Source: Candidatus Methanoperedentaceae archaeon
GTDB lineage: Archaea; Halobacteriota; Methanosarcinia; Methanosarcinales; Methanoperedenaceae
Reading direction: 5' to 3'
Assembly (NCBI GenBank): GCA_003104905.1
Contig: PQAS01000044.1
Coordinates: forward strand, 1-42,985
Length of the DNA stretch: 42,985 nt
Shown: in pieces, positions 33,563 through 42,438 of the stretch
Numbering within the stretch: position 1 is the stretch's first letter
Layout: each line of letters opens with the position of its first letter
Position numbers and translations under genes: made by a program
The notes under the pieces: model-generated
Told to the model about the DNA's origin: nothing
The model's database searches: none
The model's input: the letters and a program-made list of their open reading frames with translations, nothing else

Positions 33563-33997
33563 ATGCCAAAATTAGTAGTCGTATATCTAAGCACATCAGG
33601 TAACACAAAGGCGATGGCCGATGCAATCGTTGAAGGCGCAGTATCAAGAAACGTCGATGCCCATGCTGCAAACTTTCATGAAGCAAAAATAGAAGACATA
33701 AAATCCGCTGATGCGATCGCGATCGGCTCATCAACATTCCATTACAAGATGCTTCCGCCGATGGAAAAGTTCTTAGAGAGTTTAGACAAGGCTAATGTAA
33801 AGGGAAAAACCGGAGCAGCTTTCGGATCTTACGGATGGAGCGGCGAAGCTCCGGTGATGATAGCGCAAAAGATGCGAGATCTCGGGATTAAGGTCATTGA
33901 TCCGGTGCTTCGAGTCCAGTATGCGCCTTCTGAAAAAGACCTCGATGAATGCAAGCGCCTGGGAAAGGACCTCGCAAATAAGATCAAAAAAGCATAA
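33563..33997 (+). CDS. Flavodoxin-like protein
   Basis: The 144-residue protein is a single flavodoxin domain that binds FMN through the loop LSTSGNTKAMA (residues 9-19), with the further FMN-loop segments GSSTFHYKMLPPM and FGSYGWSGEAP. It resembles the C-terminal half of FprA-type flavodiiron proteins, but no diiron domain is encoded here. It may carry electrons between redox enzymes in the cytoplasm. GGTGGG sits upstream of the ATG. Confidence 0.9.
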   Translation: MPKLVVVYLSTSGNTKAMADAIVEGAVSRNVDAHAANFHEAKIEDIKSADAIAIGSSTFHYKMLPPMEKFLESLDKANVKGKTGAAFGSYGWSGEAPVMIAQKMRDLGIKVIDPVLRVQYAPSEKDLDECKRLGKDLANKIKKA

Positions 33998-34030
33998 ACA
34001 TTAGTATCAAAAATTACTATATTAATACTG

Positions 34031-34534
34031 ATGTGGACTATCATCCAGGAAAAATTTAAAAACCATCCAGCCCAGGAAAAAGTCATCCGATTGCTATTGG
34101 AGCGGGGATTCCAGATAAAACCTCCGGGCAGAGTAGTTTCAGGCGGTATAGAAATACCCCATACCCAGATCGCTAATGAGATAGAAGTGGACAGGAGAGT
34201 GGTTGATGCCACCTGTGAAACGATATCAAAGAATGAGAAATTGATGCAGATATTCCAGAATGTTCGCACCATACCTTTCTTAAGAGAGGTGGCGCCATTG
34301 CTCGGCCTTGGGGTAATAGTTATTTCGCCTGACAATGCTGCCCGCAAAGGTCTCCTCGGTGCCGTGGCAACAGCCGTGTCAGAGCATGGGATAACCATCA
34401 GGCAGGCCGTATCTGATGACCCGTATCTCACAGAAAATCCCCAGCTTACAATAATAACAGAAGGAAAAGCAAGCGGTGATCTTTTAGATTCGCTTACTAG
34501 AATAAAAGGCGTAAAAAGCGTGACTGTTAGTTAA
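34031..34534 (+). CDS. Predicted amino-acid metabolism regulator with ACT domain
   Basis: The 167-residue protein matches the archaeal COG2150 type: an N-terminal helix-turn-helix part (HTQIANEIEVDRRVVDATCETI at about 43-64) and a C-terminal ACT-like domain (LGVIVISPDNAARKGLLGAVATAVSEHGITIRQAV and LTIITEGKASG). ACT domains usually bind amino acids, so it may sense one and regulate its use. Targets are unknown. It follows the flavodoxin after 33 bases. Confidence 0.85.
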   Translation: MWTIIQEKFKNHPAQEKVIRLLLERGFQIKPPGRVVSGGIEIPHTQIANEIEVDRRVVDATCETISKNEKLMQIFQNVRTIPFLREVAPLLGLGVIVISPDNAARKGLLGAVATAVSEHGITIRQAVSDDPYLTENPQLTIITEGKASGDLLDSLTRIKGVKSVTVS

Positions 34535-34541
34535 TTCTCTT

Positions 34542-35387
34542 TCAAATATCTTCAAACATCAAAAATCCATAGAACAACTTTATTTCGTTATCGCTGAATC
34601 CTTCGAGGTCATCCTTTTCTATCTCAATGCTGTTGGGCGCGGTCGTTCCATCTGTTTTTGAGGTCTCATGGAGAAGGATCGAATCTGCCGTAATTTTTCC
34701 AAGAATTATACTGTTTCGTCCCACACTGACTTTTCCCTTTTTGGAATAGAGATTCCCGTGGATGGTGCAGCCATTGCCAATGGTTATATCCCCGGTAGTG
34801 CGGATGCTTCCAAACAATGTATCATGGTTTCCCATCAGTAATGACCTTGAACGGAAATTCCCAAGCAGGCGGCAATGGCTTCCCACGGTAGCCCTCGTAT
34901 TTGCTCTTATGGTATCAAGGTCTATCTTCGCCCTGTTCGGAATGGACATAAGGTTATTATCCGGCATTTCATCTGAGAAAAGCTCCTGGAGCGCTTTTTC
35001 TACTTCTTCTTCGCTGCCAAGCTGAAGCAGCGCCATCAAATATACGAAAATGAACATTACTACCGGCAATGGTTTTCGCACAACAAGCCATCCTTTCACA
35101 TCATAGCCACCGCTGATCTTTACATTATTCCCTACATCAAGATTCCCGGTCGCAAAGAGTTTTCCTGCAATTTTGACAAATTCACCGAGATATGCATCAG
35201 ATTTTGTCCTGACTTCACCCTGGATCTCAGACCACATATCGATGCGGACATCATTCTGGGAAATGATATTGCCATTTATTTTAACATGCTCGCCAGCGAC
35301 TATCATATCAGCTATCAGACCGTAGCCAAGCTCGGCGTAATTACCTACAATTACATCTCCCCTGACTACTATGGAGTGCTCTTCCAT
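34542..35387 (-). CDS. Bactofilin-like polymer-forming protein with central hydrophobic segment
   Basis: The 281-residue protein has two runs of short beta-strand repeats (about 5-95 and 165-240; for example VRGDVIVGNYAELGYG and GSIRTTGDITIGNGCTIHGNLYS), typical of right- or left-handed beta-helix, bactofilin-like scaffold proteins. A hydrophobic segment (RKPLPVVMFIFVYLMALLQLG, about 104-123) lies between them, which may place it at the membrane. The frame is open for 16 codons upstream of the ATG, with protein-like sequence (LKGLIIPDHTV) but no standard start, so the true N-terminus is uncertain. Confidence 0.75.
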   Translation of the reverse strand: MEEHSIVVRGDVIVGNYAELGYGLIADMIVAGEHVKINGNIISQNDVRIDMWSEIQGEVRTKSDAYLGEFVKIAGKLFATGNLDVGNNVKISGGYDVKGWLVVRKPLPVVMFIFVYLMALLQLGSEEEVEKALQELFSDEMPDNNLMSIPNRAKIDLDTIRANTRATVGSHCRLLGNFRSRSLLMGNHDTLFGSIRTTGDITIGNGCTIHGNLYSKKGKVSVGRNSIILGKITADSILLHETSKTDGTTAPNSIEIEKDDLEGFSDNEIKLFYGFLMFEDI

Positions 35388-35502
35388 TACGGTATGATCG
35401 GGAATTATAAGTCCTTTCAGTTCGGGTATAGCTTAAGCCTCCACTTCAGTATAGTTGCAGGGGATGATAAATATTAATATTGAATAGACTTATTAAACAA
35501 TC

Positions 35503-35676
35503 ATGTGTGAACTGAAGGTAATCCTGAAAGGAAAAACGATCATGGAAGATGTGGTGCGAATAACACAACAAAAGGAAAATATCATGCTCCAGAGCCTGCT
35601 TGGTGAAACCAGGACCATTCCAGGCAGGATCCGGGATATAAATCTGACAAAACAGGAAGCTATAATAGAAAGCTGA
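35503..35676 (+). CDS. CooT family small protein, possible nickel-binding
   Basis: This 57-residue protein starts MCELKVILKG and has VMED-type and IPGRIRDINL segments that match the CooT family. In the founding member Cys2 binds nickel on the way to carbon monoxide dehydrogenase; the Cys is kept here. It lies 22 bases before the GAPDH gene on the same strand. A TATA-like ATAAATATTAAT is at about 35467-35478. The gene is short, but the family match is good. Confidence 0.8.
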   Translation: MCELKVILKGKTIMEDVVRITQQKENIMLQSLLGETRTIPGRIRDINLTKQEAIIES

Positions 35677-35698
35677 ATAATTTTACAAAGGGAAAATC

Positions 35699-36724
35699 AT
35701 GAAGGCAAAAGTTGCAATCAACGGTTACGGGACGATTGGAAAACGTGTAGCAGATGCAGTGGCTGCACAGGATGACATGGAAATCGCGGGCGTCGTTAAG
35801 ACAAGACCAAGTTTTGAGGCTCGCATCGCGATGGAAAAAGGGTTCGACCTGTATGCATCGATAGAAGAAAATATTCCAGAATTCAAGAAATCAAAAATCG
35901 AAATTAGCGGAACTCTTGAAGACCTTCTGGAAAAAGTAGATATCGTTATTGACGCAACACCCGGAGATACGGGTGAGGAATATAAGAAACTCTATGATAA
36001 ACATGGTGTGAAGGCCATCTGGCAGGGCGGCGAGGATCATGAACTTACAGGTTTTTCTTTTAACTCCGAGGCGAATTATTCTGATGGGATGGGGCGCGAT
36101 TTTGCGCGGGTGGTTTCCTGCAATACCACCGGGCTTGTAAGGATTTTGTATGCCCTTGATAATGCATTCGGTGTAAAAAAGGCGAGGGTCACCTTGATGC
36201 GGAGGGCTGCTGATCCCAACGATATAAAAACAGGACCGATAAATGCTCTTATTCCTGATCCCATCAAATTGCCCTCACACCACGGCCCAGATGTAAACTC
36301 AATACTCCCGGATATTGATATTACGACAATGGCAGTCAAGACTTCCACCACACTTATGCATTTGCATGCCCTTAATATTGAACTGAAAAATAATTGCATT
36401 GAGTCCGATGTTATTGGTGTTTTTGAAAAGAGACCCCGCATCAGACTCGTTTCCAGCAAGGACAGGATAAAATCAACTGCTGAAGCCATGGAATTTGCCA
36501 AAGACCTGGGAAGGCCAAGGGGAGACATGTGGGAGAATGTGGTATGGAAGGACTCAATTGCATTCAGCAAAGGTGAGTTGTATTTCTTCCAGGCTATTCA
36601 CCAGGAATCTGATGTAGTCCCTGAGAATGTCGATGCTATCAGGGCGCTGCTTGAAATGGAAAAGGATGGGGCAAAGTCTATAAAGAAGACGAATAAGGCT
36701 ATTGGATTAATGAAATCCTCATGA
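35699..36724 (+). CDS. gap: Type II glyceraldehyde-3-phosphate dehydrogenase
   Basis: The 341-residue archaeal-type enzyme oxidises or forms glyceraldehyde 3-phosphate; in archaea like this it mostly serves gluconeogenesis. Visible are the nucleotide-binding AINGYGTIGKR (6-16), the catalytic Cys141 in VSCNTTGL, and RRAADPNDIKTGPINALIPDP. Start MKAKVAINGYG is canonical. It is downstream of the CooT-like gene and begins a run of central-metabolism genes. Confidence 0.96.
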   Translation: MKAKVAINGYGTIGKRVADAVAAQDDMEIAGVVKTRPSFEARIAMEKGFDLYASIEENIPEFKKSKIEISGTLEDLLEKVDIVIDATPGDTGEEYKKLYDKHGVKAIWQGGEDHELTGFSFNSEANYSDGMGRDFARVVSCNTTGLVRILYALDNAFGVKKARVTLMRRAADPNDIKTGPINALIPDPIKLPSHHGPDVNSILPDIDITTMAVKTSTTLMHLHALNIELKNNCIESDVIGVFEKRPRIRLVSSKDRIKSTAEAMEFAKDLGRPRGDMWENVVWKDSIAFSKGELYFFQAIHQESDVVPENVDAIRALLEMEKDGAKSIKKTNKAIGLMKSS

Positions 36725-36817
36725 ATTCAGGCCAAAAGAAATGTGATGGGGAGTTTTTCAAATCCTTCATCAACGCCAATTTCATATAGCATCAGGCATA
36801 TTACAAACATAGATATT

Positions 36818-37858
36818 ATGGCCAACGTTGCAATTATAGGAAGCGAAAAATCAGGCAGGACAGGCCTTGCAGGAAAGCTCGGGAAAAAAGGCACTGAGTC
36901 CGATATTACACTATACAATTTTGTAAAAGGGGACAGGATATATTCATTCGTGGATGCAAATGGTTACCCGTCTTCTTTTAAAACACTCATACAGGCGATA
37001 AATCTCTCGGATATCGCGCTAATATGTGTTCCCTCAAGCGGTCTTAATGCGCAGGTGGGAGAGTGTATCGTTGCTCTTGACCTGCTGGGTAATAAACGCG
37101 GATTATTTGTGATCACGATGTCGGATAAGTCCAATCCGAATGCGATTTCTGAATTATCGGATAAAATAAAAGCCATCACAAAAGGCACAAACCTTGAAAA
37201 TTGGGAGATTATGGCAGTTTCGAACACTACATTCGAGGGTCTTGAGAGTCTCAAGGAGAAAATTTTCACGCTAGGGGAAGAAACAAGGACTGCAAATGCC
37301 GCCAGGAACGAACTTCCGACAAGGATTATTGTGGACCATTTCTTTAATGTCACGGGAATGGGATGCGTGGTGCTCGGAATAATAACGCAGGGTACGATAA
37401 AGGAACATGACAAGCTGACTTTATATCCAACTGAAAGACCTGCCGAGATACGTTCAATCCAGAGCAATGATGTTGATATGAAATCAGCGCCTGCCGGAAC
37501 AAGGGTGGGACTTGCTCTAAAGGGTGTGCAGTCAAAGGAATTTGATCGTGGGTATTTGCTCTCACAGAAAGAGGAAGTTTCATCGAAATTCAATTTGAAA
37601 TGCCATCTCACAAAATTCACACCTGGATTGGGTATAGGCGATGCGGTCCATCTTTTTGCCGGACTGCAGGATATTCCTGCAACGATAACAGGCATGACCC
37701 TGGGCGGGAAAGATGCGACACAGGCGCCTGCGGGCTCTGAATGCAATGTTATGCTTACGACGCAGAAAAATATTGCTTACAGCAAAAATGACCGTCTCCT
37801 GATCGTCCAGTTAAATAATCCCAAACAGAGGCTGGTAGCGGGTTGCGATATAGCATAG
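36818..37858 (+). CDS. EF-Tu/SelB-like protein with degenerate GTP-binding motifs
   Basis: From the ATG at 36818 the 346-residue protein has the outline of a translation GTPase: an N-terminal G-like domain followed by EF-Tu domain 2 (residues about 165-245, MGCVVLGIITQGTIKEHDKLTLYP) and a domain 3-like end. The P-loop is altered (GSEKSGRTG instead of GxxxxGKS/T), the DxxG motif is not recognisable (DANGYP) and the NKxD position reads MSDKSNP. It may therefore not hydrolyse GTP. SelB-like paralogues with unknown role occur in methanogens. A GTG/ATG 75 bases upstream would add an unlikely N-terminus. Confidence 0.75.
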   Translation: MANVAIIGSEKSGRTGLAGKLGKKGTESDITLYNFVKGDRIYSFVDANGYPSSFKTLIQAINLSDIALICVPSSGLNAQVGECIVALDLLGNKRGLFVITMSDKSNPNAISELSDKIKAITKGTNLENWEIMAVSNTTFEGLESLKEKIFTLGEETRTANAARNELPTRIIVDHFFNVTGMGCVVLGIITQGTIKEHDKLTLYPTERPAEIRSIQSNDVDMKSAPAGTRVGLALKGVQSKEFDRGYLLSQKEEVSSKFNLKCHLTKFTPGLGIGDAVHLFAGLQDIPATITGMTLGGKDATQAPAGSECNVMLTTQKNIAYSKNDRLLIVQLNNPKQRLVAGCDIA

Positions 37859-37869
37859 AGCTTACGAAA

Positions 37870-38655
37870 ATGACACGATCCCAGTTTTTCAACCTGTGCA
37901 ATGATGTGGCTGCCGAAATAAAAATGGCTGTTTCAGGCCTGATTGGAAAACCTGAAGCTGGTGTAACCTTGAAGATAGGAGCTGACGGGACGCCTACCGA
38001 GAAAATTGATCAGGTAGCTGAAAATGCCGCTCTCTCGGTGCTTGAAGCAGATGGCAGGTCAATGCTATTCGTGAGTGAGGAACTGGGTGAGAAAAGAATA
38101 GGGGGAAAACCCGAATTTACATTTGTGCTTGACCCGGTGGATGGTACATTCAATGCCGTGAACAATATCCCATTTTTTTGTGTACCGATAGCTATTGGAA
38201 ACTCTAATTTATCGGATATAAGATATGGTTTTGTCAGGAATCTTGTTAATGGGGATATTTATTCGGCAGAAAAAGGAAAAGGTGCGTTTCGTAACGACAC
38301 GAAAATTCATGTATCCGGGATATCGGAGCTATCTAAACTCAGTGTGCTGTCATACAGCCACCGTCCTCATGCGGTACCGATAAATAACCACAATGTCAGG
38401 AGAGTAAGAGTATTCGGGTGTGCAGCACTTGAACTCTGCTACGTTGCTTCAGGGATATTCGATGCTTTTTTCGATATGCGTGGGATGCTTCGTGTAACCG
38501 ATATAGCTGCTTCAAAGGTAATTGTAGAAGAAGCAGGAGGTAAAATTACTGATGAAAAAGGAATGCCGCTCAAAACTCCATTGGATGTTAGAGAACGTGT
38601 AAATATCATAGCGAGTAACGGAATAGCTCATGATAAATTACTTGAGCTTGTGTAG
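37870..38655 (+). CDS. Inositol monophosphatase / fructose-1,6-bisphosphatase family enzyme
   Basis: The 261-residue enzyme has the metal-binding motifs of the family: a SEELGEKR segment (residues about 70-77), LDPVDGTFNAV (about 89-99) and DIAASKVIVEEAGG near the C-terminus. Archaeal members often act on both inositol 1-phosphate and fructose 1,6-bisphosphate, fitting the nearby gap gene. The ATG at 37870 is used; a TTG further upstream overlaps the previous gene and adds nine residues. NAD kinase follows closely. Confidence 0.92.
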   Translation: MTRSQFFNLCNDVAAEIKMAVSGLIGKPEAGVTLKIGADGTPTEKIDQVAENAALSVLEADGRSMLFVSEELGEKRIGGKPEFTFVLDPVDGTFNAVNNIPFFCVPIAIGNSNLSDIRYGFVRNLVNGDIYSAEKGKGAFRNDTKIHVSGISELSKLSVLSYSHRPHAVPINNHNVRRVRVFGCAALELCYVASGIFDAFFDMRGMLRVTDIAASKVIVEEAGGKITDEKGMPLKTPLDVRERVNIIASNGIAHDKLLELV

Positions 38656-38670
38656 CGGAGCTGGAAAAGA

Positions 38671-39492
38671 ATGAGAAAGATCGGAATAATTTCAAGATGC
38701 GATAGGGATGAAATAGTCTCTCTTGTTGAGAAAATAATTAACCGGTTGAAATCCAGGGTTGAGGTATTGCTCGACCCGAAAACTGCACAAAAGTTACATT
38801 TGACGGGGACCCAGATGGCTGATATGAGAAAAAGTGGCGCTGAATTCATCATATCCATAGGTGGTGACGGTACCGTTTTACGTGGGATCCAGAAAATGGA
38901 TGACCCACTACCCATCCTTGGAATAAATATGGGAACAATTGGTTTTCTTGTGGATGTGTCGCCGGAAGATTCTCTTTCTGTCATTGATAAGGTGTTGTCG
39001 GATTTTGAGGTTGAGGAACGCTCTCGCCTCTCAATTGTGGTGAATGATGAGATACTCCCCTGTGCAACCAATGAGGTGGTCATCCTTACTGCCAATCCTG
39101 CTAAAATGTTGTCCTATCGGATCTTTGTGGATAATAGCTTTCTTGAAGAGCTGCGCGCAGATGGCGCTGTATTTGCAACACCAACTGGCTCAACGGCTTA
39201 TGCGATGAGCGCAGGCGGCCCGATCATTGATCCGCGAGTGGACGGCACAGTTATAGTGCCGCTTGCTCCTTTTAAATTATCATCCCGTCCCTGGGTGGTT
39301 CCCGCCATGAGTGAAATAAAAGTGGAACTGACTGTTCCGAAAAAGGAAGCGGTACTTGTAATCGATGGGCAATACACACGGAATATTAAAGAGGATGACA
39401 CGATCATTATTACGAAGGCTGATAGACCCGCAAGGTTCGTGAAGACACGTGAAGATGGATTTTATGAGAAAGTCAGGAGTAAGCTGGCTTAA
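38671..39492 (+). CDS. nadK: NAD kinase
   Basis: NAD kinase makes NADP from NAD. The 273-residue protein has the signature GGDGT at residues 64-68 with Asp66, the TNEVVIL segment (about 131-137), and the Gly-rich ATPTGSTAYAMSAGGPI. It follows the IMPase/FBPase gene after 15 bases; in some archaea the two are fused, so the pairing is meaningful. GGAGC precedes the ATG. A hairpin with T-rich flanks follows. Confidence 0.95.
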   Translation: MRKIGIISRCDRDEIVSLVEKIINRLKSRVEVLLDPKTAQKLHLTGTQMADMRKSGAEFIISIGGDGTVLRGIQKMDDPLPILGINMGTIGFLVDVSPEDSLSVIDKVLSDFEVEERSRLSIVVNDEILPCATNEVVILTANPAKMLSYRIFVDNSFLEELRADGAVFATPTGSTAYAMSAGGPIIDPRVDGTVIVPLAPFKLSSRPWVVPAMSEIKVELTVPKKEAVLVIDGQYTRNIKEDDTIIITKADRPARFVKTREDGFYEKVRSKLA

Positions 39493-39495
39493 TCC

Positions 39496-39515
39496 GAATC
39501 AATTTTACTTGATTC
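39496..39515 (+). terminator. Hairpin after nadK
   Basis: GAATCAA (39496-39502) pairs with TTGATTC (39509-39515) around TTTTAC, just after the nadK stop. AATCAATTTT is repeated right after it. Likely ends the gap-to-nadK transcript. Confidence 0.45.
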
Positions 39516-39581
39516 AAAATCAATTTTCCTGATTGAACATATTTAAGTATTAGCGCCACATTTCGAAAACAGGTAATTTTT

Positions 39582-40862
39582 ATGAGTCTTATAATTGAAG
39601 CAAGAAACGGCATTATTACTGACGAAATGAAAAAAGTAGCGGAAATTGAAGGTGTTGAACCTGAATTTGTGCGGCGCGGGATAGAAAACGGGCGGATAGT
39701 AATTCCGGTCAGCCCATATCGCTATACAAAGCCTTGCGGGATCGGAAAAGGCCTTCGGACAAAAGTGAATGCATCAATCGGAACTTCATCCGATATTGTT
39801 GATATTGATATGGAAATTGAGAAGGCAAGGATTGCTGAAGCGACAGGCGCCGATACCCTGATGGAACTTTCAACAGGTGGGGATTTTTTCGATATAAGGA
39901 AGAAAGTCATTGACTCTACGACACTATCTGTTGGAAGCGTGCCCCTGTACCAGGCTTTCATAGAAGCGATCCGTAAATATGGTTCAGTTGTAGATATGAA
40001 AGAGGATGACCTTTTCAAAATAACTGCCGAGCAGGCAAAACTTGGCACGAATTTCATGGCTATCCATACGGGAATTAACCTTTTCACAGTGGAGAGACTA
40101 AAGAAACAGGGCCGCTTCGGGGGTCTGTGCTCACGCGGCGGGGCTTTCATGACTGCATGGATGCTGCATAATGGGAAAGAGAATCCCCTTTATAGTGAAT
40201 TTGATTATCTTCTTGAGATAATGAAAGAACATGAAGTTACACTAAGCATGGGTAATGGTATGCGCGCCGGGGCGATCCACGATTCCACTGACAGGGCCCA
40301 GATCCAGGAACTGATTATTAACTCGGAATTATCCGACATATCACATGAAGCTGGTGTTCAGACCATTGTTGAAGGGCCAGGCCATATTCCTGTTGACGAA
40401 ATTGAAGCCAATGTAATACTCATGAAACGGTTGAGCGGGGAGAAACCTTTCTATATGCTCGGGCCGCTTGTTACCGATATCGCGCCAGGATTTGACCATA
40501 TTGTGGCAGCTATCGGTGCATCTCTTTCAAGTGCTTATGGGGCTGATTTCATATGTTATGTTACACCGGCTGAACACCTTGCGCTTCCGAATTTAGAAGA
40601 TGTCAGGCAAGGTGTGGTCACTGCAAGGATCGCGGCGCATATAGGTGATATGGTCAAGAACAAGGACCGTCAGCAAGACCTTGATATGGGAAGAGCAAGA
40701 CGTGATCTTCAATGGGAAAAGATGTATGAGCTTGCTATCGACCCCAAATATGCAAGATCAGTAAGGGACAGCCGCTCTCCAAATGATGAAGAAGCATGCA
40801 CTATGTGCGGCAATTATTGCGCTCTTAAGATCGTGAAACAAAATTTCAATTTTGAACGCTGA
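39582..40862 (+). CDS. thiC: Phosphomethylpyrimidine synthase ThiC
   Basis: ThiC turns aminoimidazole ribotide into hydroxymethylpyrimidine phosphate for thiamine synthesis, by radical SAM chemistry. The 426-residue protein is the short type without the extra N-terminal domain. It has ELSTGGDF near residue 93, VEGPGHIP near residue 264 and the C-terminal cluster motif CTMCGNYC (406-413; C-x2-C-x3-C). A TATA-like ATATTTAAG lies at about 39539-39547, giving a short leader, with no riboswitch that I can recognise. Confidence 0.95.
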   Translation: MSLIIEARNGIITDEMKKVAEIEGVEPEFVRRGIENGRIVIPVSPYRYTKPCGIGKGLRTKVNASIGTSSDIVDIDMEIEKARIAEATGADTLMELSTGGDFFDIRKKVIDSTTLSVGSVPLYQAFIEAIRKYGSVVDMKEDDLFKITAEQAKLGTNFMAIHTGINLFTVERLKKQGRFGGLCSRGGAFMTAWMLHNGKENPLYSEFDYLLEIMKEHEVTLSMGNGMRAGAIHDSTDRAQIQELIINSELSDISHEAGVQTIVEGPGHIPVDEIEANVILMKRLSGEKPFYMLGPLVTDIAPGFDHIVAAIGASLSSAYGADFICYVTPAEHLALPNLEDVRQGVVTARIAAHIGDMVKNKDRQQDLDMGRARRDLQWEKMYELAIDPKYARSVRDSRSPNDEEACTMCGNYCALKIVKQNFNFER

Positions 40863-40870
40863 AAACAAAA

Positions 40871-40888
40871 GTAGGAATTAATTCCTAC
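40871..40888. terminator. 18-bp palindrome between convergent thiC and ftsZ
   Basis: GTAGGAATTAATTCCTAC is a perfect palindrome, with A-rich sequence before and T-rich sequence after it, so it can terminate transcription from both sides. The ftsZ stop codon lies within it. Confidence 0.65.
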
Positions 40889-41994
40889 CTTTCTTTACTG
40901 AATACCGCAGCTCTTGATATTTTTTCATGCGGTAACGATTCAACCATTTGTTCCATAGCCTGACGGAGAGGTTTTGCTACTTCTTTTGGAATTGCAGGAG
41001 ATGGTGCAGGTTTTTGTATGCCGCTCAGGAACGGGCATGTGACTCCCGTAACTACAGCCATCACTCGTACCCTGCCTGAAAGTTCAGGGTCTACTTTTGC
41101 ACCCCAAATAACGCGTTTGGTACCGGGAATCCTGTCCATTATCTGTTCCCCGGTCACTGCTACTTCCTCAAGGGTCATATCCTCACCTCCAACTATGTGG
41201 ATCAGGACACCGTATGCGGTGGAGATGTCGGTAATATCAAGCAATGGTGTTGACAATGCCTGAGACACTGCTTTTTCCACACGGGTTGGTCCATCACCTT
41301 CACCGATTCCAATTGAGGAAATACCTCCGCGTTCCATGACTGCACGAAGGTCAGCATAGTCAAGATTTACAAGACTTGGCTGGGTTATAGTATCTGTTAT
41401 GTTCTTAACGAACGCTCCAACAAGAGCGTTCGCAACAGAAAGCGCCTCTTTCAGTGGCAGGTTTCCTGCTACTTCTCTGAGTTTTGAGTTGTCTATGACT
41501 ACTATTGAATCACAACTTTCAGCAAGCGATGTTATAGCTTCACGTGCTTTTTCACGCCTGGTCATTTCGATTGTGAATGGAATAGTCACACATGCGATAG
41601 TAAGAGCGCCGACTTCTTTTCCCACGCTTGCAAAAACAGGTATTGCTCCTGTACCTGAACCTCCTCCCAGGCCTGCTACCAGGAAAAGAAGATTTGTACC
41701 TTTTAATTCTTCTTTTATTTCGCCCAGATTCTCTTTTGCTGCTTCGGCACCTCTTTCGGGGTATCCTCCGCATCCATGTCCTTTGCACAACTTTTCACCG
41801 AGCAGTATTATCTTATCCGCTCTTGTCATTGTGCTAAGATGTCCGGCATCTGTATTAGCTCCGATTATCTTACCACCTGCAAGTTTCTTGTCTGATATCC
41901 ATGTTGTGATATTACAGCCAGCACCACCAAGACCGACCACTGTTACGGCCGGGCGTGATAACCTTAATTTCTCAAGCAATTCTTCTCTAGTCAT
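40885..41994 (-). CDS. ftsZ: Tubulin/FtsZ family cell-division GTPase
   Basis: The 369-residue protein has the FtsZ nucleotide-binding sequences GLGGAGCNI (21-29), the tubulin signature GGGSGTG (110-116) and the NLDYADLRAVM loop that completes the neighbour's active site. A cysteine-containing insertion, GEKLCKGHGCGGYPERG (66-82), is archaeal. It polymerises at the division site. The gene has GGAGG nine bases upstream of the ATG and a TATA-like CTTTAAATA further on. Archaea often have two FtsZ proteins; which one this is cannot be settled by eye. Confidence 0.92.
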   Translation of the reverse strand: MTREELLEKLRLSRPAVTVVGLGGAGCNITTWISDKKLAGGKIIGANTDAGHLSTMTRADKIILLGEKLCKGHGCGGYPERGAEAAKENLGEIKEELKGTNLLFLVAGLGGGSGTGAIPVFASVGKEVGALTIACVTIPFTIEMTRREKAREAITSLAESCDSIVVIDNSKLREVAGNLPLKEALSVANALVGAFVKNITDTITQPSLVNLDYADLRAVMERGGISSIGIGEGDGPTRVEKAVSQALSTPLLDITDISTAYGVLIHIVGGEDMTLEEVAVTGEQIMDRIPGTKRVIWGAKVDPELSGRVRVMAVVTGVTCPFLSGIQKPAPSPAIPKEVAKPLRQAMEQMVESLPHEKISRAAVFSKER

Positions 41995-42065
41995 AATCAG
42001 CCTCCGTTATTAAAGTCGTTCTTTTACTATTTAAAGCTTTTTTAGGGGCAAAATAGAATCAGGAT

Positions 42066-42081
42066 ACTATATTTATATATC
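42066..42081. promoter_or_regulatory. Predicted promoter of the IscA-like gene
   Basis: CTATATTTATATATCT lies about 33 to 48 bases before the ATG at 42114, followed by AAGGAGAAAG as ribosome binding site (ending five bases before the ATG). The space also contains the divergent ftsZ promoter. Confidence 0.45.
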
Positions 42082-42113
42082 TCCTTAACATAGAGGAAAA
42101 AAGGAGAAAGCAA

Positions 42114-42434
42114 ATGATCGAGATTACAGACGCTGCTGCGGCAGAACTAAAAGAATTGCTTGAAAAAGAAAAGAAAACCGACCATGGATTACGTGTTTTT
42201 GTAGCCGGAAGCGGCTGCAGCGGGATACAATATGGTCTCACACTGGAGAAAACTCATAATAATGAAGATGCTGTATCGGAAAGTAACGGGGTAAAGATCA
42301 TCTTTAATAAAGATATCCAGGAGGATATTGAGGATTTCAAAATCGATTTCATAGATAATGAATATGGCAAAGGTTTTGTTATAGATAATCCTCATGCTTC
42401 AAAATGCGGCTCAGGATGCAGCAGTTGCGGGTGA
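42114..42434 (+). CDS. IscA/HesB family iron-sulfur assembly protein
   Basis: The 106-residue A-type carrier has the family start ITDAAAAELKELL and Cys35 in GSGCSGIQYGL, with a C-terminal CGSGCSSCG (98-106). The usual C-terminal motif is CGCGxSF, so this tail is a variant with three cysteines in a row of nine residues. It probably binds iron or [Fe-S] clusters and delivers them to targets such as ThiC and NadA. The end overlaps no gene; NAC begins four bases later. Confidence 0.88.
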   Translation: MIEITDAAAAELKELLEKEKKTDHGLRVFVAGSGCSGIQYGLTLEKTHNNEDAVSESNGVKIIFNKDIQEDIEDFKIDFIDNEYGKGFVIDNPHASKCGSGCSSCG

Positions 42435-42438
42435 GAAA

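Noticed and set aside
39493-39581. Possible thiamine riboswitch before thiC
   Set aside because: The space is only 89 bases, AT-rich, and has none of the conserved TPP-riboswitch core sequences; it holds a hairpin and a TATA box instead.
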